Positions 52,604 through 61,728 of a stretch of DNA of 64,000 nt are shown piece after piece. Below the pieces are notes generated by a model. The model had not been told where the DNA came from, ran no database searches, and worked only from the letters and a program-made list of their open reading frames with translations. The stretch is from DATFYM01 sp035315065 (GTDB lineage Bacteria > Acidobacteriota > Terriglobia > UBA7540): positions 1-64,000 of the forward strand of contig DATFYM010000241.1 in assembly GCA_035315065.1 (NCBI GenBank). Reading direction: 5' to 3'. The position numbers were made by a program, and so were the translations under genes. Position 1 is the first letter of the stretch. Each line of letters begins with the position of its first letter.

Positions 52604-53581
52604 ATGCGAATGGAAACCTCTAGACCCAATCAAACGCCGCTCGTCAGTATCGTAATCCCCGCGTATAACACCGCTCACCTCATCGCGGATTGCCTGGAGT
52701 CAGCCTTTTCCCAAACTTACCAGGATTTCGAAGCCGTGGTAGTGAACGACGGCTCGCCGGACACGCCCGAACTCGAAAGAGTACTGGAGCCTTACCTTGA
52801 CAGGATCGTCTACCTCAACCAGGAGAACAAGGGAGCGGCCGGCGCCAGGAACACGGCCATCCGTAAGGCGCGTGGAGAATTCCTGGCTTTTCTGGACAGC
52901 GATGATACTTGGCTCCCGGAGCACTTGGCTTCCTCGATGGAGCTTTTCGCGGAAGACCCCAAGCTGGATCTGGTGTATGCCAATGGCTGGGTGATTGCTC
53001 CTGACGGACAGGAGCCGTGGGAATACATGAAGCAGTGCCCGTCACATGGCGAGGCCACCTTTGAAGCTCTCGTCTATGAACGGTGCCAGGTTTCCATCTC
53101 GACCGTCGTCGCGCGGAAGGGTGCCATCGTCAGGGCCGGGCTGTTCGACGAAGGACTCCGCCGTTGCGATGATTATGACATGTGGCTGCGCACCGCCTTC
53201 CATGGCGGGAAGATTGGATACACACGTCGGTTGCAGGCTCGCTTTAATATCGTACGGCCCGGGTCGCTCGGCGCGTCGGACTTGCTGATGAGTCAGGCCA
53301 ACCGGACAATCCTGGAGCGGCTGCTCCGCACGCTCCCGCTTGACCAAGCCACGCGTGATCTGGTTCGCCAACGATGGCTGTGGGTGAACGCGATGTGCCT
53401 GCTTCGCGAGGGCAGATTGCAGCTTTCGGAGCGGCAATTCGACAAGGCGGCGAAGTCGCTGGCGGAAGCGAACGAGCAGCTTCGCAGCCCCAAAATAAGG
53501 GTCGCCCTCGCCGGAATCAGGGTCGCCCCTAACGCGACAAGAAAGGTCGCCTCGCTTTGGCAGAAACTCACTGAGCGCTGA
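52604..53581 (+). CDS. family 2 glycosyltransferase
   Basis: The 325-residue GT-A enzyme begins LVSIVIPAYNTAHLIADCLE and contains the nucleotide-sugar site VVVNDGSPDT, NKGAAGARNTAIRKARGEFL and the DxD-type metal motif in AFLDSDDTWLPEHL (about 96-109). The catalytic region near LRRCDDYDMWLRTAFHGGKI is present. No membrane segment is seen, so it acts at the cytoplasmic face, building a lipid-linked oligosaccharide. It is the first gene of the polysaccharide locus. The ATG at 52604 lacks a strong ribosome-binding site. The stop codon abuts a CACAGAG repeat element. Confidence 0.93.
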   Translation: MRMETSRPNQTPLVSIVIPAYNTAHLIADCLESAFSQTYQDFEAVVVNDGSPDTPELERVLEPYLDRIVYLNQENKGAAGARNTAIRKARGEFLAFLDSDDTWLPEHLASSMELFAEDPKLDLVYANGWVIAPDGQEPWEYMKQCPSHGEATFEALVYERCQVSISTVVARKGAIVRAGLFDEGLRRCDDYDMWLRTAFHGGKIGYTRRLQARFNIVRPGSLGASDLLMSQANRTILERLLRTLPLDQATRDLVRQRWLWVNAMCLLREGRLQLSERQFDKAAKSLAEANEQLRSPKIRVALAGIRVAPNATRKVASLWQKLTER

Positions 53582-53584
53582 GAA

Positions 53585-53740
53585 GCTGTGAAAGAATTAA
53601 ACACAGAGGCGCAGAGACACAGAGAAGGAGTGAGAAGATTACATGAGATGTCATTTTATTTCCAGATGCTTGTCATTTTTCTCTGTGCCTCTGTGTCTCT
53701 GTGTTGGAAGCTCCCTCCGCAATTATTTCACACCTTCTGA
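53585..53740. repeat. CACAGAGGCGCAGAG inverted element (copy 5)
   Basis: TTAAACACAGAGGCGCAGAG at 53597 pairs with TCTGTGCCTCTGTGTCTCTG near 53680-53702. The outer TGTGAAAGAATT and AATTATTTCACACC also pair. Confidence 0.8.
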
Positions 53741-53811
53741 CGGGGAGGCTTCCATCGCGACTGCGCGCTCGAATTCCGGCCAGCCGGATGGCTATCAGAC
53801 CCGGCTGAGAG

Positions 53812-55272
53812 TCAGACGCCTCCTTCTCGGGAGCGTCGCAGCCCCTTGGCCATGCTGAGAAAGGTGCGCGCCCGGCCGCCGTGAAGCAGCAGCATAGTGG
53901 CAATGTACGCGGTGGCCCCCACCGCGATTTCGAGTAACAGCCTCAGGAGCAGGGGGCCGCTGGAAGGCAGTATCCATTTGAGGCCTGTTACACTCAAAGC
54001 CATCACCACAGTGGCGTCCACGGCGGGACGCAGGGCGCGAAAGTACTCGGCAAACCTCATGTCGATGGTCCGAAACACCTTCCGATAAAGGGGAAGGGCC
54101 ACCAGCGGATACGCCGCCACCCAGCCCAAGGCGATTCCCGTGATGCCCCAGTGGCTGCCGACATAGAAGGCGCAGGGCAGGATCGCCAGCGCCCACAATT
54201 GGGTCCACATCACAAACCGGGGGTTGCCCACGGCGGTGAGCACCCGGTCGAGAAGCGCGACAAGGGAGCGAAAGGAAACGTAAACGCAGAGCACTTCCAG
54301 CGCCGGGACCATTCCGAGCCACTTCCGGCCCAGCGCGAAAGGCACGAGTTCGCGGGCCACCAGCGCGAGCCCAATGGTGGCCGGGAAAGTCGCCAGGGCC
54401 AGGGCTTCGCTGAGACCACGAAGGTAGCGGCGCAACGCCGCTGGGTCGTTCTGGACGGCGGCGAAGTAAGAGGGAATCACGCCGACCACCAGCGAGGTAA
54501 CCTTCTCCAGCGGGATGTTGGCCAGGTTCCAGGCCATGCCATAGAGTCCGAGGGCTGCCTGGCCCAGGGTACGGCCGGCCGTGACGTTATCCAGTTTCTC
54601 ATAAGACGCCCAGGCAAAGGTGGCCACCAGAGTGTGCCAGCCGAAAAGGAGTTCCTTTCGTATCGATTCGAGGCGAGGTAGCGCGAAGCCGTGGGGCCGG
54701 GCTTTGACCACGAGCGCGGTGCGAACCAGCACGTACAGCAAGTTCCCCAGAACCAGGGCCCAGTAGGCAAAGCCCAAAAGAGCCAGCACCAGGGTGGCGG
54801 CAGCCGCCAAAAGTCGACAGCCGGCTTCAACGAGCGAAAGCCAGCGAAAGCGCAGGTCCTTGTTGAGCAACCCTTCGGGAACGGCTCGCAAGCCCAGGGC
54901 GACGAGCGCCACGCAAGTAACCACCACCACCGGGACCACGCGTGGCGTCTTGAAGAAGAGTGCCACTGGGTAGGCTAGGGCACAACTAAGACCGAAACAC
55001 GCCACTCCCAGCGACGCGGCAATGCTGTTCAACTGTGCCAGTTGGTGGTCGGTAAGATGGCGGAGGGTAACGACTGTCTGGGTGATCCCGAACTCGCCCA
55101 GATAGCGGAGGTAAACAAAGAGGATTACCGCCATGGACACAACGCCGAAGTCAGCCGGCGAGAGCAATCGAGCTACGATGAGGAACGAAGCCCAACTGAA
55201 AACCTGGCTGGACCAATTGCCCACCACACTCCAGGCCAGACTTCCGGCCAAGGAGTGGTCCAGCTTGCTCAC
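53812..55272 (-). CDS. Wzx-type polysaccharide flippase
   Basis: The 486-residue integral membrane protein has about 12-14 hydrophobic helices and the MATE-like flippase N-terminus (AGSLAWSVVGNWSSQVFSWA, ARLLSPADFGVVSMAVILFV, LGEFGITQTVVTLRHLTDHQ). It also shows LLFGWHTLVATFAWASYEKL and TAGRTLGQAALGLYGMAWNL. It would move lipid-linked repeat units across the inner membrane. The start is GTG 55272, with GAGG 8 nt upstream and a normal family length; a frame open to 55602 adds 110 residues that are not flippase-like. It is transcribed divergently from the GT39-type gene. Confidence 0.9.
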   Translation of the reverse strand: MSKLDHSLAGSLAWSVVGNWSSQVFSWASFLIVARLLSPADFGVVSMAVILFVYLRYLGEFGITQTVVTLRHLTDHQLAQLNSIAASLGVACFGLSCALAYPVALFFKTPRVVPVVVVTCVALVALGLRAVPEGLLNKDLRFRWLSLVEAGCRLLAAAATLVLALLGFAYWALVLGNLLYVLVRTALVVKARPHGFALPRLESIRKELLFGWHTLVATFAWASYEKLDNVTAGRTLGQAALGLYGMAWNLANIPLEKVTSLVVGVIPSYFAAVQNDPAALRRYLRGLSEALALATFPATIGLALVARELVPFALGRKWLGMVPALEVLCVYVSFRSLVALLDRVLTAVGNPRFVMWTQLWALAILPCAFYVGSHWGITGIALGWVAAYPLVALPLYRKVFRTIDMRFAEYFRALRPAVDATVVMALSVTGLKWILPSSGPLLLRLLLEIAVGATAYIATMLLLHGGRARTFLSMAKGLRRSREGGV

Positions 55273-55591
55273 CCGCACCGCCTCACCGACTGTCGTCTCT
55301 GCCTTGGCCTCCACCCCCGGCGCGATCGGTTGTTGTGAATCCAGGACGATTCCTCTCGACGCCACCAACGAGAATAGTCTTACTAAGTGGAACTCGGCGC
55401 CCTTTTGGTAAAGTTGGCGGTGATCGCTCGTTTGAATTTGGTGACGCCTGCAATTCCACGCCGGCACCACTGGCGATCCAGATCGCACTCGGGAAGGCTT
55501 GAGACCGGGCCTTACCTGAGCGGATCCCTTACGAACCTCGTAGTGAGGCCGCTTTGCGTACTCATCACTTCCTGCTCCGCCTTTAGGTAAC

Positions 55592-55643
55592 CAGAATGCC
55601 ATAAACGGACGGCTTTTGGAAGCTCAACTCGGGTACTAGTACG
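55592..55643 (+). promoter_or_regulatory. 52-bp element shared with 60637-60688 (copy A)
   Basis: CAGAATGCCATAAAC is followed by a G/C-mixed spacer, then TTT, GAAGC, ACTC and GGTACT, in the same order and without gaps as at 60637-60688. It lies 14 bp upstream of the GT39-type gene in the 384-bp divergent region 55273-55656, whose remaining part has no gene. Confidence 0.6.
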
Positions 55644-55656
55644 TTGGTCGGTTGAC

Positions 55657-57429
55657 ATGAGTTACTCGAATCAGCTACTCTCAGGCTTGAAGGAATCCCC
55701 CTCTTACTCGGGTACGGCCATGCTCCAAATGGAATCGCCAGATTCCAGGAATCCCTCTATGCCTGGCGACCCCGGTTCGGCTACAAGCAGAGGGTGGTTG
55801 TGGATCTTTCTCCTCGCGCTCGCGGTGCGCTTGCTGTTCGTCTTCGTTGCTGCGAATAATGGCACCGATGCGGTTTCGCGCCTTGATTACGCGTCGCAAT
55901 GGCTGCAACATCCGGCTCGGCTTCCGGACGCCTCGGCCAAAGACGCTTGGCTTCCGCTTCACTTCTGGTTGCTGGGCGCCTTCCTCTGGTTCTGGAGATC
56001 TGAACTGGGTGCACGCCTATTCACGGTTCTTTTCGGCGCGCTGACCATCCTGCCTTATTGGGGGACCGTACGGCGGGCCTTCAACCGCCGCGTAGCGCTG
56101 GCTTCGACGTTCCTGTTTGCTCTTTTTGGCTTTCATGTCGCTTACAGCGTCACCACCAGTGTCGAAGCCCCCACGGTATTCTTCCTGGTCTCGGGCGTTT
56201 ACTGCTGGGTTCGCTTCTATTTGGAGGCTAGATGGAAGTGGTGTATTTTCGCCGCCGTGGCGATCAGCGCCGCCTGCCTTTGCCGCTTCGATCCCTGGGT
56301 AACCATCCCGGTCCTCGCTGTTTTGCTCCTTGATTTCTCAAGGGGCGGGGCTTCGGTCTGGTCTGACCGGCGCGTTTGGTGGCGGATGGTGTGCTTCAGC
56401 CTCGCGGCATCCGCCGGAGCAGTCGGCTGGATGACTTTCAGCTATGTCCGATGGGGCGACCCGATGGAGCTTCCCCATCGGACGATGCGCCTGATACAGT
56501 CATCTCTGCCCGTGCTACGGCACTCCTTGCCTTTCCGGCTGGCCGTGGTTCCGCTTTCGCTGCTCACTTCTTTGAGTCCCCTCATCATTGTGTTAGCAGT
56601 CGTGGGGGTCCTCTGGGTTCTTAGGCAAGGCGAACCGGTGACGCGCCGCATCGCGGTTCTGGCCTTGGTCCTGTTCGCCACCAACTACTTCAACGCCGCC
56701 AAGAATGAAACCACCCAGGCCCGCTATACACTAGTCTACAGTTGGTCGCTGATCCCCTTCGCTTTCGAGGGGCTGCGCCGGCTCGCTCGGCAATGGCCTT
56801 GGTCGGACAGCCGGAACGCCTATGCCGTTACTATCGTCTTCTTTCTGCTCTGGCAGGCAGGGATTATCATCGGCGGCCGCTACGCTCCAGCGACGGTGGC
56901 GGACAGGCTGGGCCCCATGTCTCCAACCTTGTTGCCTCATGTGGAGATTCGTCAACTGAGCCGGTGGCTGAGAGATCACGCGAGCAATTCGGGTGCGCTC
57001 GTCTTCGACGACTTCAACTTCGAAGCAGGTGGGATTATTCAGTTTGCAGCCATTGACCCGTCGCGAGTTTTTCAGGTCCGCGCCCCTGCCGATTCGGACC
57101 GCGGGCTGCTCAGTCAGGAAGTCCAGAGCTTCATGCGCTCGCGCCATCCTCGCTTTGTGATTTGCTCCCCTTACGGACCTATCGGGACCATGTGGTCCCT
57201 CGATGACCATGAGAATCTCGAGCTTCCCGCGGCAGGGCTATCGATGAGCTTGCAGTGGCGAGGCCCCCATTGGAGGGTGTATCAAATCAATTACCCGCCG
57301 GATGGCGGTGCTGAAGAAACCCACCCTGTCCGCGTAGCTCATCGGCCCGTCTCGACCCCCTTTGTCGCCCGAAGAATGGCCTCGATATCCGCCCCCAGGT
57401 CCTTGCCGTCTGTGCCAACATTCCGGTAG
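55657..57429 (+). CDS. GT39/ArnT-like membrane glycosyltransferase
   Basis: The 590-residue protein has a hydrophilic N-terminal 45 residues, then about 10-12 transmembrane helices starting WLWIFLLALAVRLLFVFVAA. The first periplasmic loop has an acidic residue (NNGTDAVSRLDYASQWLQHP), where GT-C enzymes keep the catalytic Asp. KDAWLPLHFWLLGAF, GARLFTVLFGALTILPYWG and CRFDPWVTIPVLAVLLLDFS follow. It probably transfers a sugar from a polyprenyl phosphate donor on the periplasmic side. The C-terminal 90 residues are soluble. Its 3' end overlaps the convergent beta-helix gene by 91 bp. Confidence 0.8.
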   Translation: MSYSNQLLSGLKESPSYSGTAMLQMESPDSRNPSMPGDPGSATSRGWLWIFLLALAVRLLFVFVAANNGTDAVSRLDYASQWLQHPARLPDASAKDAWLPLHFWLLGAFLWFWRSELGARLFTVLFGALTILPYWGTVRRAFNRRVALASTFLFALFGFHVAYSVTTSVEAPTVFFLVSGVYCWVRFYLEARWKWCIFAAVAISAACLCRFDPWVTIPVLAVLLLDFSRGGASVWSDRRVWWRMVCFSLAASAGAVGWMTFSYVRWGDPMELPHRTMRLIQSSLPVLRHSLPFRLAVVPLSLLTSLSPLIIVLAVVGVLWVLRQGEPVTRRIAVLALVLFATNYFNAAKNETTQARYTLVYSWSLIPFAFEGLRRLARQWPWSDSRNAYAVTIVFFLLWQAGIIIGGRYAPATVADRLGPMSPTLLPHVEIRQLSRWLRDHASNSGALVFDDFNFEAGGIIQFAAIDPSRVFQVRAPADSDRGLLSQEVQSFMRSRHPRFVICSPYGPIGTMWSLDDHENLELPAAGLSMSLQWRGPHWRVYQINYPPDGGAEETHPVRVAHRPVSTPFVARRMASISAPRSLPSVPTFR

Positions 57430-58961
57430 CGACTTTTGGGCGCAAGGTGATAGTCGCCGTGGGTGAAGTCAACGAACCCCACCGAGTCCCAGGAAGGGAG
57501 AAAGAAGGTGGCGCGCGGATAGAGCCCCCGGTTTGCGATCCCGGGCGTGTGCTCCACCAACACGTTGTTCGTTATCACTGCGCCGGGGCCAATTGCCTGT
57601 CCGTTTTCGTTCGCTAATCCCCATTGCCCGTAGGGGAAGATATTGTTTCGCACGGCGAGGTTCGTGTGAGCCGGGGAACCGCCCACGGCCAGGAAGTTCT
57701 GGCCGTCGCCGATCACCGTGTTGTGATCGATCACGAGACCGTCCGTTCCGTGGAGGATCTGAAAAAACTTGGCGCCATACTGGGGGCCTGATCCCCAGCG
57801 CTTGCTGATATCGTCCAGGAGATTGTCCTTGATCACGATGTTTCTGCCGTGGCCTTGGCCGTTGTCGTCCTGGCCGGTGATATTGAACCCCGAAGCGGCG
57901 TGGCGGATGATGTTGTGCGTGAAGGTGACATCCTCAATCACGCCCCAGGGCGAAGCCCCGTCGTTGGTCCGTACGGTAAACAGGATTGCAACACCACCTT
58001 GAGAATGCGGCCAGTTGTTTTCAAAGAGGTTTCCGTCCACTACAACCCGGCGTGCCATCTTCAACTCAAAGAGATTCTTCACCGACCAGGGCGTTCCCGC
58101 ATAACTGGGGTCGCCAATCCTCCAGGACAGGGGCTTGTGAAAATAATTGTGCCGGATCTCGATATCGGACGGCACGAGGTTCGTGATGGTGGGAGCAGCG
58201 CCGCCGAACATGATGTTCTCCCCCGACGCTTCCAGGTAGTTGTTGATAATGTGAAACGGCCCGGGACCGTTGTAACCGCCGAGCGTCTGGGTGTCCTGGC
58301 CTGTGCTCATGATGTCAGAGATATAACAATTCTCAACTGTAACCGCGCCTCCGTTGAGGCCGATGCCGCGTTTGGTGCCGACGGACGGGTCGCCGTGGAT
58401 ATAGTCACGGTCAAACACGAAGTCGTGGGGAAGATCAGCCAGGGACGTCTCCTCGCCCAGGCCGACGGCGATGACTTGCCACATGTAGACACGAGGCGCG
58501 GCGTGAAACTCGATGCCGATGAAGCGATAGTGGTGTGCACCATGGGTCGCGGTAATCACGGATTCGACGTCGGGCGATACCAGCTTCGGCATCTGGGGCG
58601 CATCGGCAGGGCTGACGCGCGAGCCCTCCGGCGGCAAAGAGTCCAGAGCTGAACTGCGAATCGTGATGTAGTCGTCGCCAACCTTGTTGGGGAGCGTAAA
58701 GTGCCCCTTATAGGTTGCGCCGCTCTGTAGGACAATCGTGTCGCCGGGCTTGGCTTCATCGAGGGCAGCTTGGAGATTCTTGTTCGGCGGCACGGAAATG
58801 GTCCGGGGGCCGCCCTCGCTCCCTCCGGCCAAGATTACCGCTTGGGTGGAGTTTGTCCGGCAAGCCGGGGACAAAACAAGCAGGAGGCCGCAAGCCGCCG
58901 GCAGCAAAAGAGCAGCCCAGCGCGGGTTGCGCATGCTGGCGATAAACGGAATGGTTTGCAT
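57339..58961 (-). CDS. exported right-handed parallel beta-helix protein
   Basis: The 540-residue product has a signal peptide (NPRWAALLLPAACGLLLVLS, ending SPAC, not a canonical lipobox) and a pectate-lyase-like beta-helix. It begins PNKNLQAALDEAKPGDTIVL and QSGATYKGHFTLPN, then shows repeating strand-turn units: HYRFIGIEFHAAPRVYM, GPFHIINNYLEASGENIMFG, DIEIRHNYFHKPLSW, VVVDGNLFENNWPHSQGG, NIVIKDNLLDDISKRWG and LVIDHNTVIGDGQNFLAVGG. Such proteins bind, cut or epimerise polysaccharides; a catalytic site is not identified. Its place in the glycan locus favours a polysaccharide substrate. ATG 58961 follows GAGGAG; a GTG at 58976 is an alternative. Confidence 0.85.
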   Translation of the reverse strand: MQTIPFIASMRNPRWAALLLPAACGLLLVLSPACRTNSTQAVILAGGSEGGPRTISVPPNKNLQAALDEAKPGDTIVLQSGATYKGHFTLPNKVGDDYITIRSSALDSLPPEGSRVSPADAPQMPKLVSPDVESVITATHGAHHYRFIGIEFHAAPRVYMWQVIAVGLGEETSLADLPHDFVFDRDYIHGDPSVGTKRGIGLNGGAVTVENCYISDIMSTGQDTQTLGGYNGPGPFHIINNYLEASGENIMFGGAAPTITNLVPSDIEIRHNYFHKPLSWRIGDPSYAGTPWSVKNLFELKMARRVVVDGNLFENNWPHSQGGVAILFTVRTNDGASPWGVIEDVTFTHNIIRHAASGFNITGQDDNGQGHGRNIVIKDNLLDDISKRWGSGPQYGAKFFQILHGTDGLVIDHNTVIGDGQNFLAVGGSPAHTNLAVRNNIFPYGQWGLANENGQAIGPGAVITNNVLVEHTPGIANRGLYPRATFFLPSWDSVGFVDFTHGDYHLAPKSRYRNVGTDGKDLGADIEAILRATKGVETGR

Positions 58962-59055
58962 AGTCTCCTCGGTCACATGTGACTTCGAGATGACGGATCG
59001 GCCTGCGCGGTCAGAGCCTGCCCTGGCGAGCGAAGGGATGCCCGTCCCTCAAGGA

Positions 59056-59229
59056 ACGTGTGAAGTAATTGCGAAGGCGCTTCCAACACAGAGGCACAGA
59101 GAAAAATGGGAAGCGTCTGGAAACAAACGACATCTCATGCACTCTTCTCACTCTTTCTCTGTGTCTCTGCGCCTCTGTGTTTAATTTTTCACAGTTTGAA
59201 GGCGGGAGGCGGGACGCCCGCGCTACCTC
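59056..59229. repeat. CACAGAGGCACAGAG element (copy 6) with half GCGGGACGCCCGC repeat
   Basis: CCAACACAGAGGCACAGAGA at 59084 pairs with TCTCTGTGTCTCTGCGCCTC near 59155-59176. Next to it, GCGGGAGGCGGGACGCCCGC at 59202 resembles one arm of the element inside rnr. Confidence 0.75.
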
Positions 59230-59232
59230 CAA

Positions 59233-60564
59233 CTAGGCCCCGGAAACACTCGAGGCCCGGCCCAGCCGGAAGAGGTCCCTGCTCACCCTTGGGGCCGGCT
59301 TCTCGGGAACCGGCTCGGGGCCGGGGCCTTCCGGGGACGAAACCACGCCGCGCAAGATGCTGGTGTACATCATCAAGAAGTACGGGAAAAACAGGTAGGC
59401 GACGCTGGAGAAAAAGGATCCCACCATGAAGCCAAGCAGGCTGGCTTTGAGCGCGCTTGCCCACAGATCCTCTTCGCTTCCCTTACCGGCAAGTTGCCTG
59501 GTCTCCCGCAAGTTGACAAAGGAACGCCAGAGAATCATTAGAAAAAGAATGAGCGCCGGAATTCCCCCCTCCGCGCTCAACTGGGTATAATTGTTATGAG
59601 TCTCCCGCCAGTGGCTAGTGGTGGAAGTGAAATTGTTAGGGCCTATCCCGAAGAGTGGATGTTCCAGGGTGAGCTCGATGCTTTTCCTCAGCATTTCCCG
59701 GCGCTCCAGCGCTGACCCGTACGCAGTCCGGGCGCCTGCGGACATCAGATCTTCGCCAAAGGTACCGGCAAAGCGCGCCTTTATGCCACCTCCGCCCGCG
59801 ATCCCCGCACCCAGCGCCACCACGGCGGCGATAACCACCAGGTAGCGCCGGCCGCCTCGGACGCCAAACTCCCAGATGGATGTTCCCGCCGACACCACCA
59901 AGGCCAGCAGTCCGCCCCGCGACTCGGTCAGGAACACCGCATAGGCCATTATCAGGATGCTCGGGATCCAAGGCCACTTGCGCCAAACGGGAGATTTCCT
60001 CAGCGCGAAGGCCAGACAGAACGGCAGGGCGATGCTCAGGGCCGTGGCAAGATCATTGGGGTTACTATAACTACCACCCGCTGCACCATGCATCCGCCCA
60101 GAAGTATCAGAACTATGTTGCAGGATCGAAAACAGGGCGACCAGCGCGGCGGAGGCGGCCTGCACGAAAATCAACCCCCGCAGCCGCCGCAACGTCGCCG
60201 CGGTGATCAGCATCACGGGCAGGATGAGGAGCAGTTTCGAGAAGTCCGCGGCCGACCAAAAGGCCCCGCCTCTCCAAACAGGGGAAAAGGGGACTGTAAA
60301 CCATAACTGCATGACTAGGAGGACAAAATAGAACATCTCCCGAGGCAGGCTGCGCTTCCCCGAGCCTAGAGCCATCACCAGGCCCACCACGGCGAGAGCG
60401 CCCGTAATCTTGGCCAAAGGAAACCCGTACAAGGCGTAGGTCCAATCCTCGGGGCGCGCGCAGTACACGAAGAAAAAAATCACGATCGCTGCATAGGCGC
60501 CCGCCGAAACCGCAGCCTGGCGCGCCGCCGGCTTTGCTGCAACTGAAACCCCTGCCGTACCCAT
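59233..60564 (-). CDS. O-antigen ligase/polymerase family protein
   Basis: The 443-residue membrane protein has about 11 hydrophobic helices and the Wzy_C/WaaL signature HPLFGIGPNNFTSTTSHWRE then THNNYTQLSAEGGIPALILF (about 300-338), preceded by FLTESRGGLLALVVSAG. These conserved Arg/His residues lie in the large periplasmic loop that binds the polyprenyl-linked glycan. It either polymerises repeat units or ligates the chain to an acceptor. ATG 60564 follows AAGGA. It is divergent from the YdcF-family gene. Confidence 0.9.
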   Translation of the reverse strand: MGTAGVSVAAKPAARQAAVSAGAYAAIVIFFFVYCARPEDWTYALYGFPLAKITGALAVVGLVMALGSGKRSLPREMFYFVLLVMQLWFTVPFSPVWRGGAFWSAADFSKLLLILPVMLITAATLRRLRGLIFVQAASAALVALFSILQHSSDTSGRMHGAAGGSYSNPNDLATALSIALPFCLAFALRKSPVWRKWPWIPSILIMAYAVFLTESRGGLLALVVSAGTSIWEFGVRGGRRYLVVIAAVVALGAGIAGGGGIKARFAGTFGEDLMSAGARTAYGSALERREMLRKSIELTLEHPLFGIGPNNFTSTTSHWRETHNNYTQLSAEGGIPALILFLMILWRSFVNLRETRQLAGKGSEEDLWASALKASLLGFMVGSFFSSVAYLFFPYFLMMYTSILRGVVSSPEGPGPEPVPEKPAPRVSRDLFRLGRASSVSGA

Positions 60565-60636
60565 ACTTTCCTTACGCCCTTTCCCTTAGCTCCGAGCACG
60601 CTCCAGACAAAGCCGGCCAATCCTCCGCTCCGACAA

Positions 60637-60688
60637 CAGAATGCCATAAACAGAGGCGTTTGTGAAGCCGTACTCAGGTACTGTTACT
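60637..60688 (+). promoter_or_regulatory. 52-bp element shared with 55592-55643 (copy B)
   Basis: CAGAATGCCATAAAC, TTTGTGAAGC and ACTCAGGTACT occur with the same spacing as in copy A. It lies 126 bp before the YdcF gene in the 250-bp divergent region 60565-60814. Confidence 0.6.
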
Positions 60689-60814
60689 CAAGACGACACT
60701 CCCAAGGCGCCCGCGGGGCCCCGAAGGAGTGCGGACTGCATCCGCTTGGCCCATTCAAGAAAATCCGTTTTCGTGGACCAGTCGCGAGCTTGTGCCTATA
60801 CTTGTATTTGACTC

Positions 60815-61507
60815 ATGTGCGCTCTTTCCACCCAGATTGATCTGGATCTGCCTAGCGCCAAGCGTCGATCCCCGCTCCGGCGTTACCGGTCGGCGCTTGC
60901 GTTCCTCATCGTATTGGCCGGTGGATCTGCCAGCCTGCTCCGCTGGGGTGGCGACCTCCTGGTGGCTCCGGAATCCATGCCGCCCCACGCCCAGGCGGCG
61001 GTGATGCTGAACGGTTCGTTGGCGGGAGTGACGGCTCGCCGGGAAGAGGCGATACGCCTTCTTGACCAAGGCAAGGTCGATCACGTCCTGCTGAGCATGC
61101 CACAGGACTACATCTGGGGCTCCTACCTGCCTGAACTCGCCCGCGGCTATCTGGAAAAGCGGTACGGAGCAGGGTTGGCCGAGCGCATCACGTTCTGCTC
61201 CTATGGCGGCGGCGTCGTCCACTCGACAGCCACGGAGGCGGAGCTTTTGCGGTCCTGCCTGGAGCAGCGAGGCTGGCGTTCGATCATTGTCGTGACCTCG
61301 AACTATCACACCCGGCGGGCGGGCATTATCTGGAGGAAAGCCCTGGCTAAAGCCGATCCCGCGTTTACGCTCACCGTCCATGGCGTGTTTGATGGAGAGT
61401 TCCAACCGCGAGGTTGGTGGCGACAACGCATCTACGCCAAGACTTGGCTTCTGGAAGTCACCAAGCTGGCCTGGATTTCCCTCTTCGGTGAGCGCGTTTG
61501 GAAATAG
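60815..61507 (+). CDS. YdcF/SanA/ElyC-family (DUF218) membrane protein
   Basis: The 230-residue product has one transmembrane segment (about 27-45, RSALAFLIVLAGGSASLLRW) and a periplasmic DUF218 domain: AAVMLNGSLAGVTARREEAI, DHVLLSMPQDYIWGS, YGGGVVHSTATEAELLRSCL and SIIVVTSNYHTRRAGIIWRK. DUF218 proteins act in envelope or polysaccharide metabolism with unclear chemistry. Conserved R (RREEA), E (TEAELL) and the SNYHTRR segment are present. Its place beside the ligase suggests a role in exporting or finishing the glycan. A hairpin repeat lies 110 bp after the stop. Confidence 0.82.
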   Translation: MCALSTQIDLDLPSAKRRSPLRRYRSALAFLIVLAGGSASLLRWGGDLLVAPESMPPHAQAAVMLNGSLAGVTARREEAIRLLDQGKVDHVLLSMPQDYIWGSYLPELARGYLEKRYGAGLAERITFCSYGGGVVHSTATEAELLRSCLEQRGWRSIIVVTSNYHTRRAGIIWRKALAKADPAFTLTVHGVFDGEFQPRGWWRQRIYAKTWLLEVTKLAWISLFGERVWK

Positions 61508-61618
61508 CCGTCGGCTACACTCGGCCGGAAAAGGGGGGCCCGGCTACGGAAATCTGATTCGTGGGGGTATGATACTTGCGTCGGATTGAATCATACATGA
61601 CTGTCAGAAGTCAGTTCG

Positions 61619-61710
61619 CATGTCATTCTGAGCGCAGCGAAGAATCTCTCTTTGTCTTCGGCCCTCGGAGGAGTTGAAGAGGGATTCTTCGCTGCGCTCA
61701 GAATGACATG
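61619..61710. terminator. GTCATTCTGAGCGCAGC inverted pair between convergent genes
   Basis: The arms CATGTCATTCTGAGCGCAGC (from 61619) and GCTGCGCTCAGAATGACATG (to 61710) are exact complements and extend to about 32 bp with one mismatch. It lies between the converging YdcF and sulfotransferase genes and may act as a bidirectional terminator. A single arm is found at 4396-4430. Confidence 0.7.
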
Positions 61711-61728
61711 TTTGAGAGTTTTCGGCAC

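Noticed and set aside
53812..55602. 596-residue version of the flippase
   Set aside because: The first 110 residues are hydrophilic and not flippase-like; GTG 55272 has a ribosome-binding site and gives the usual length.
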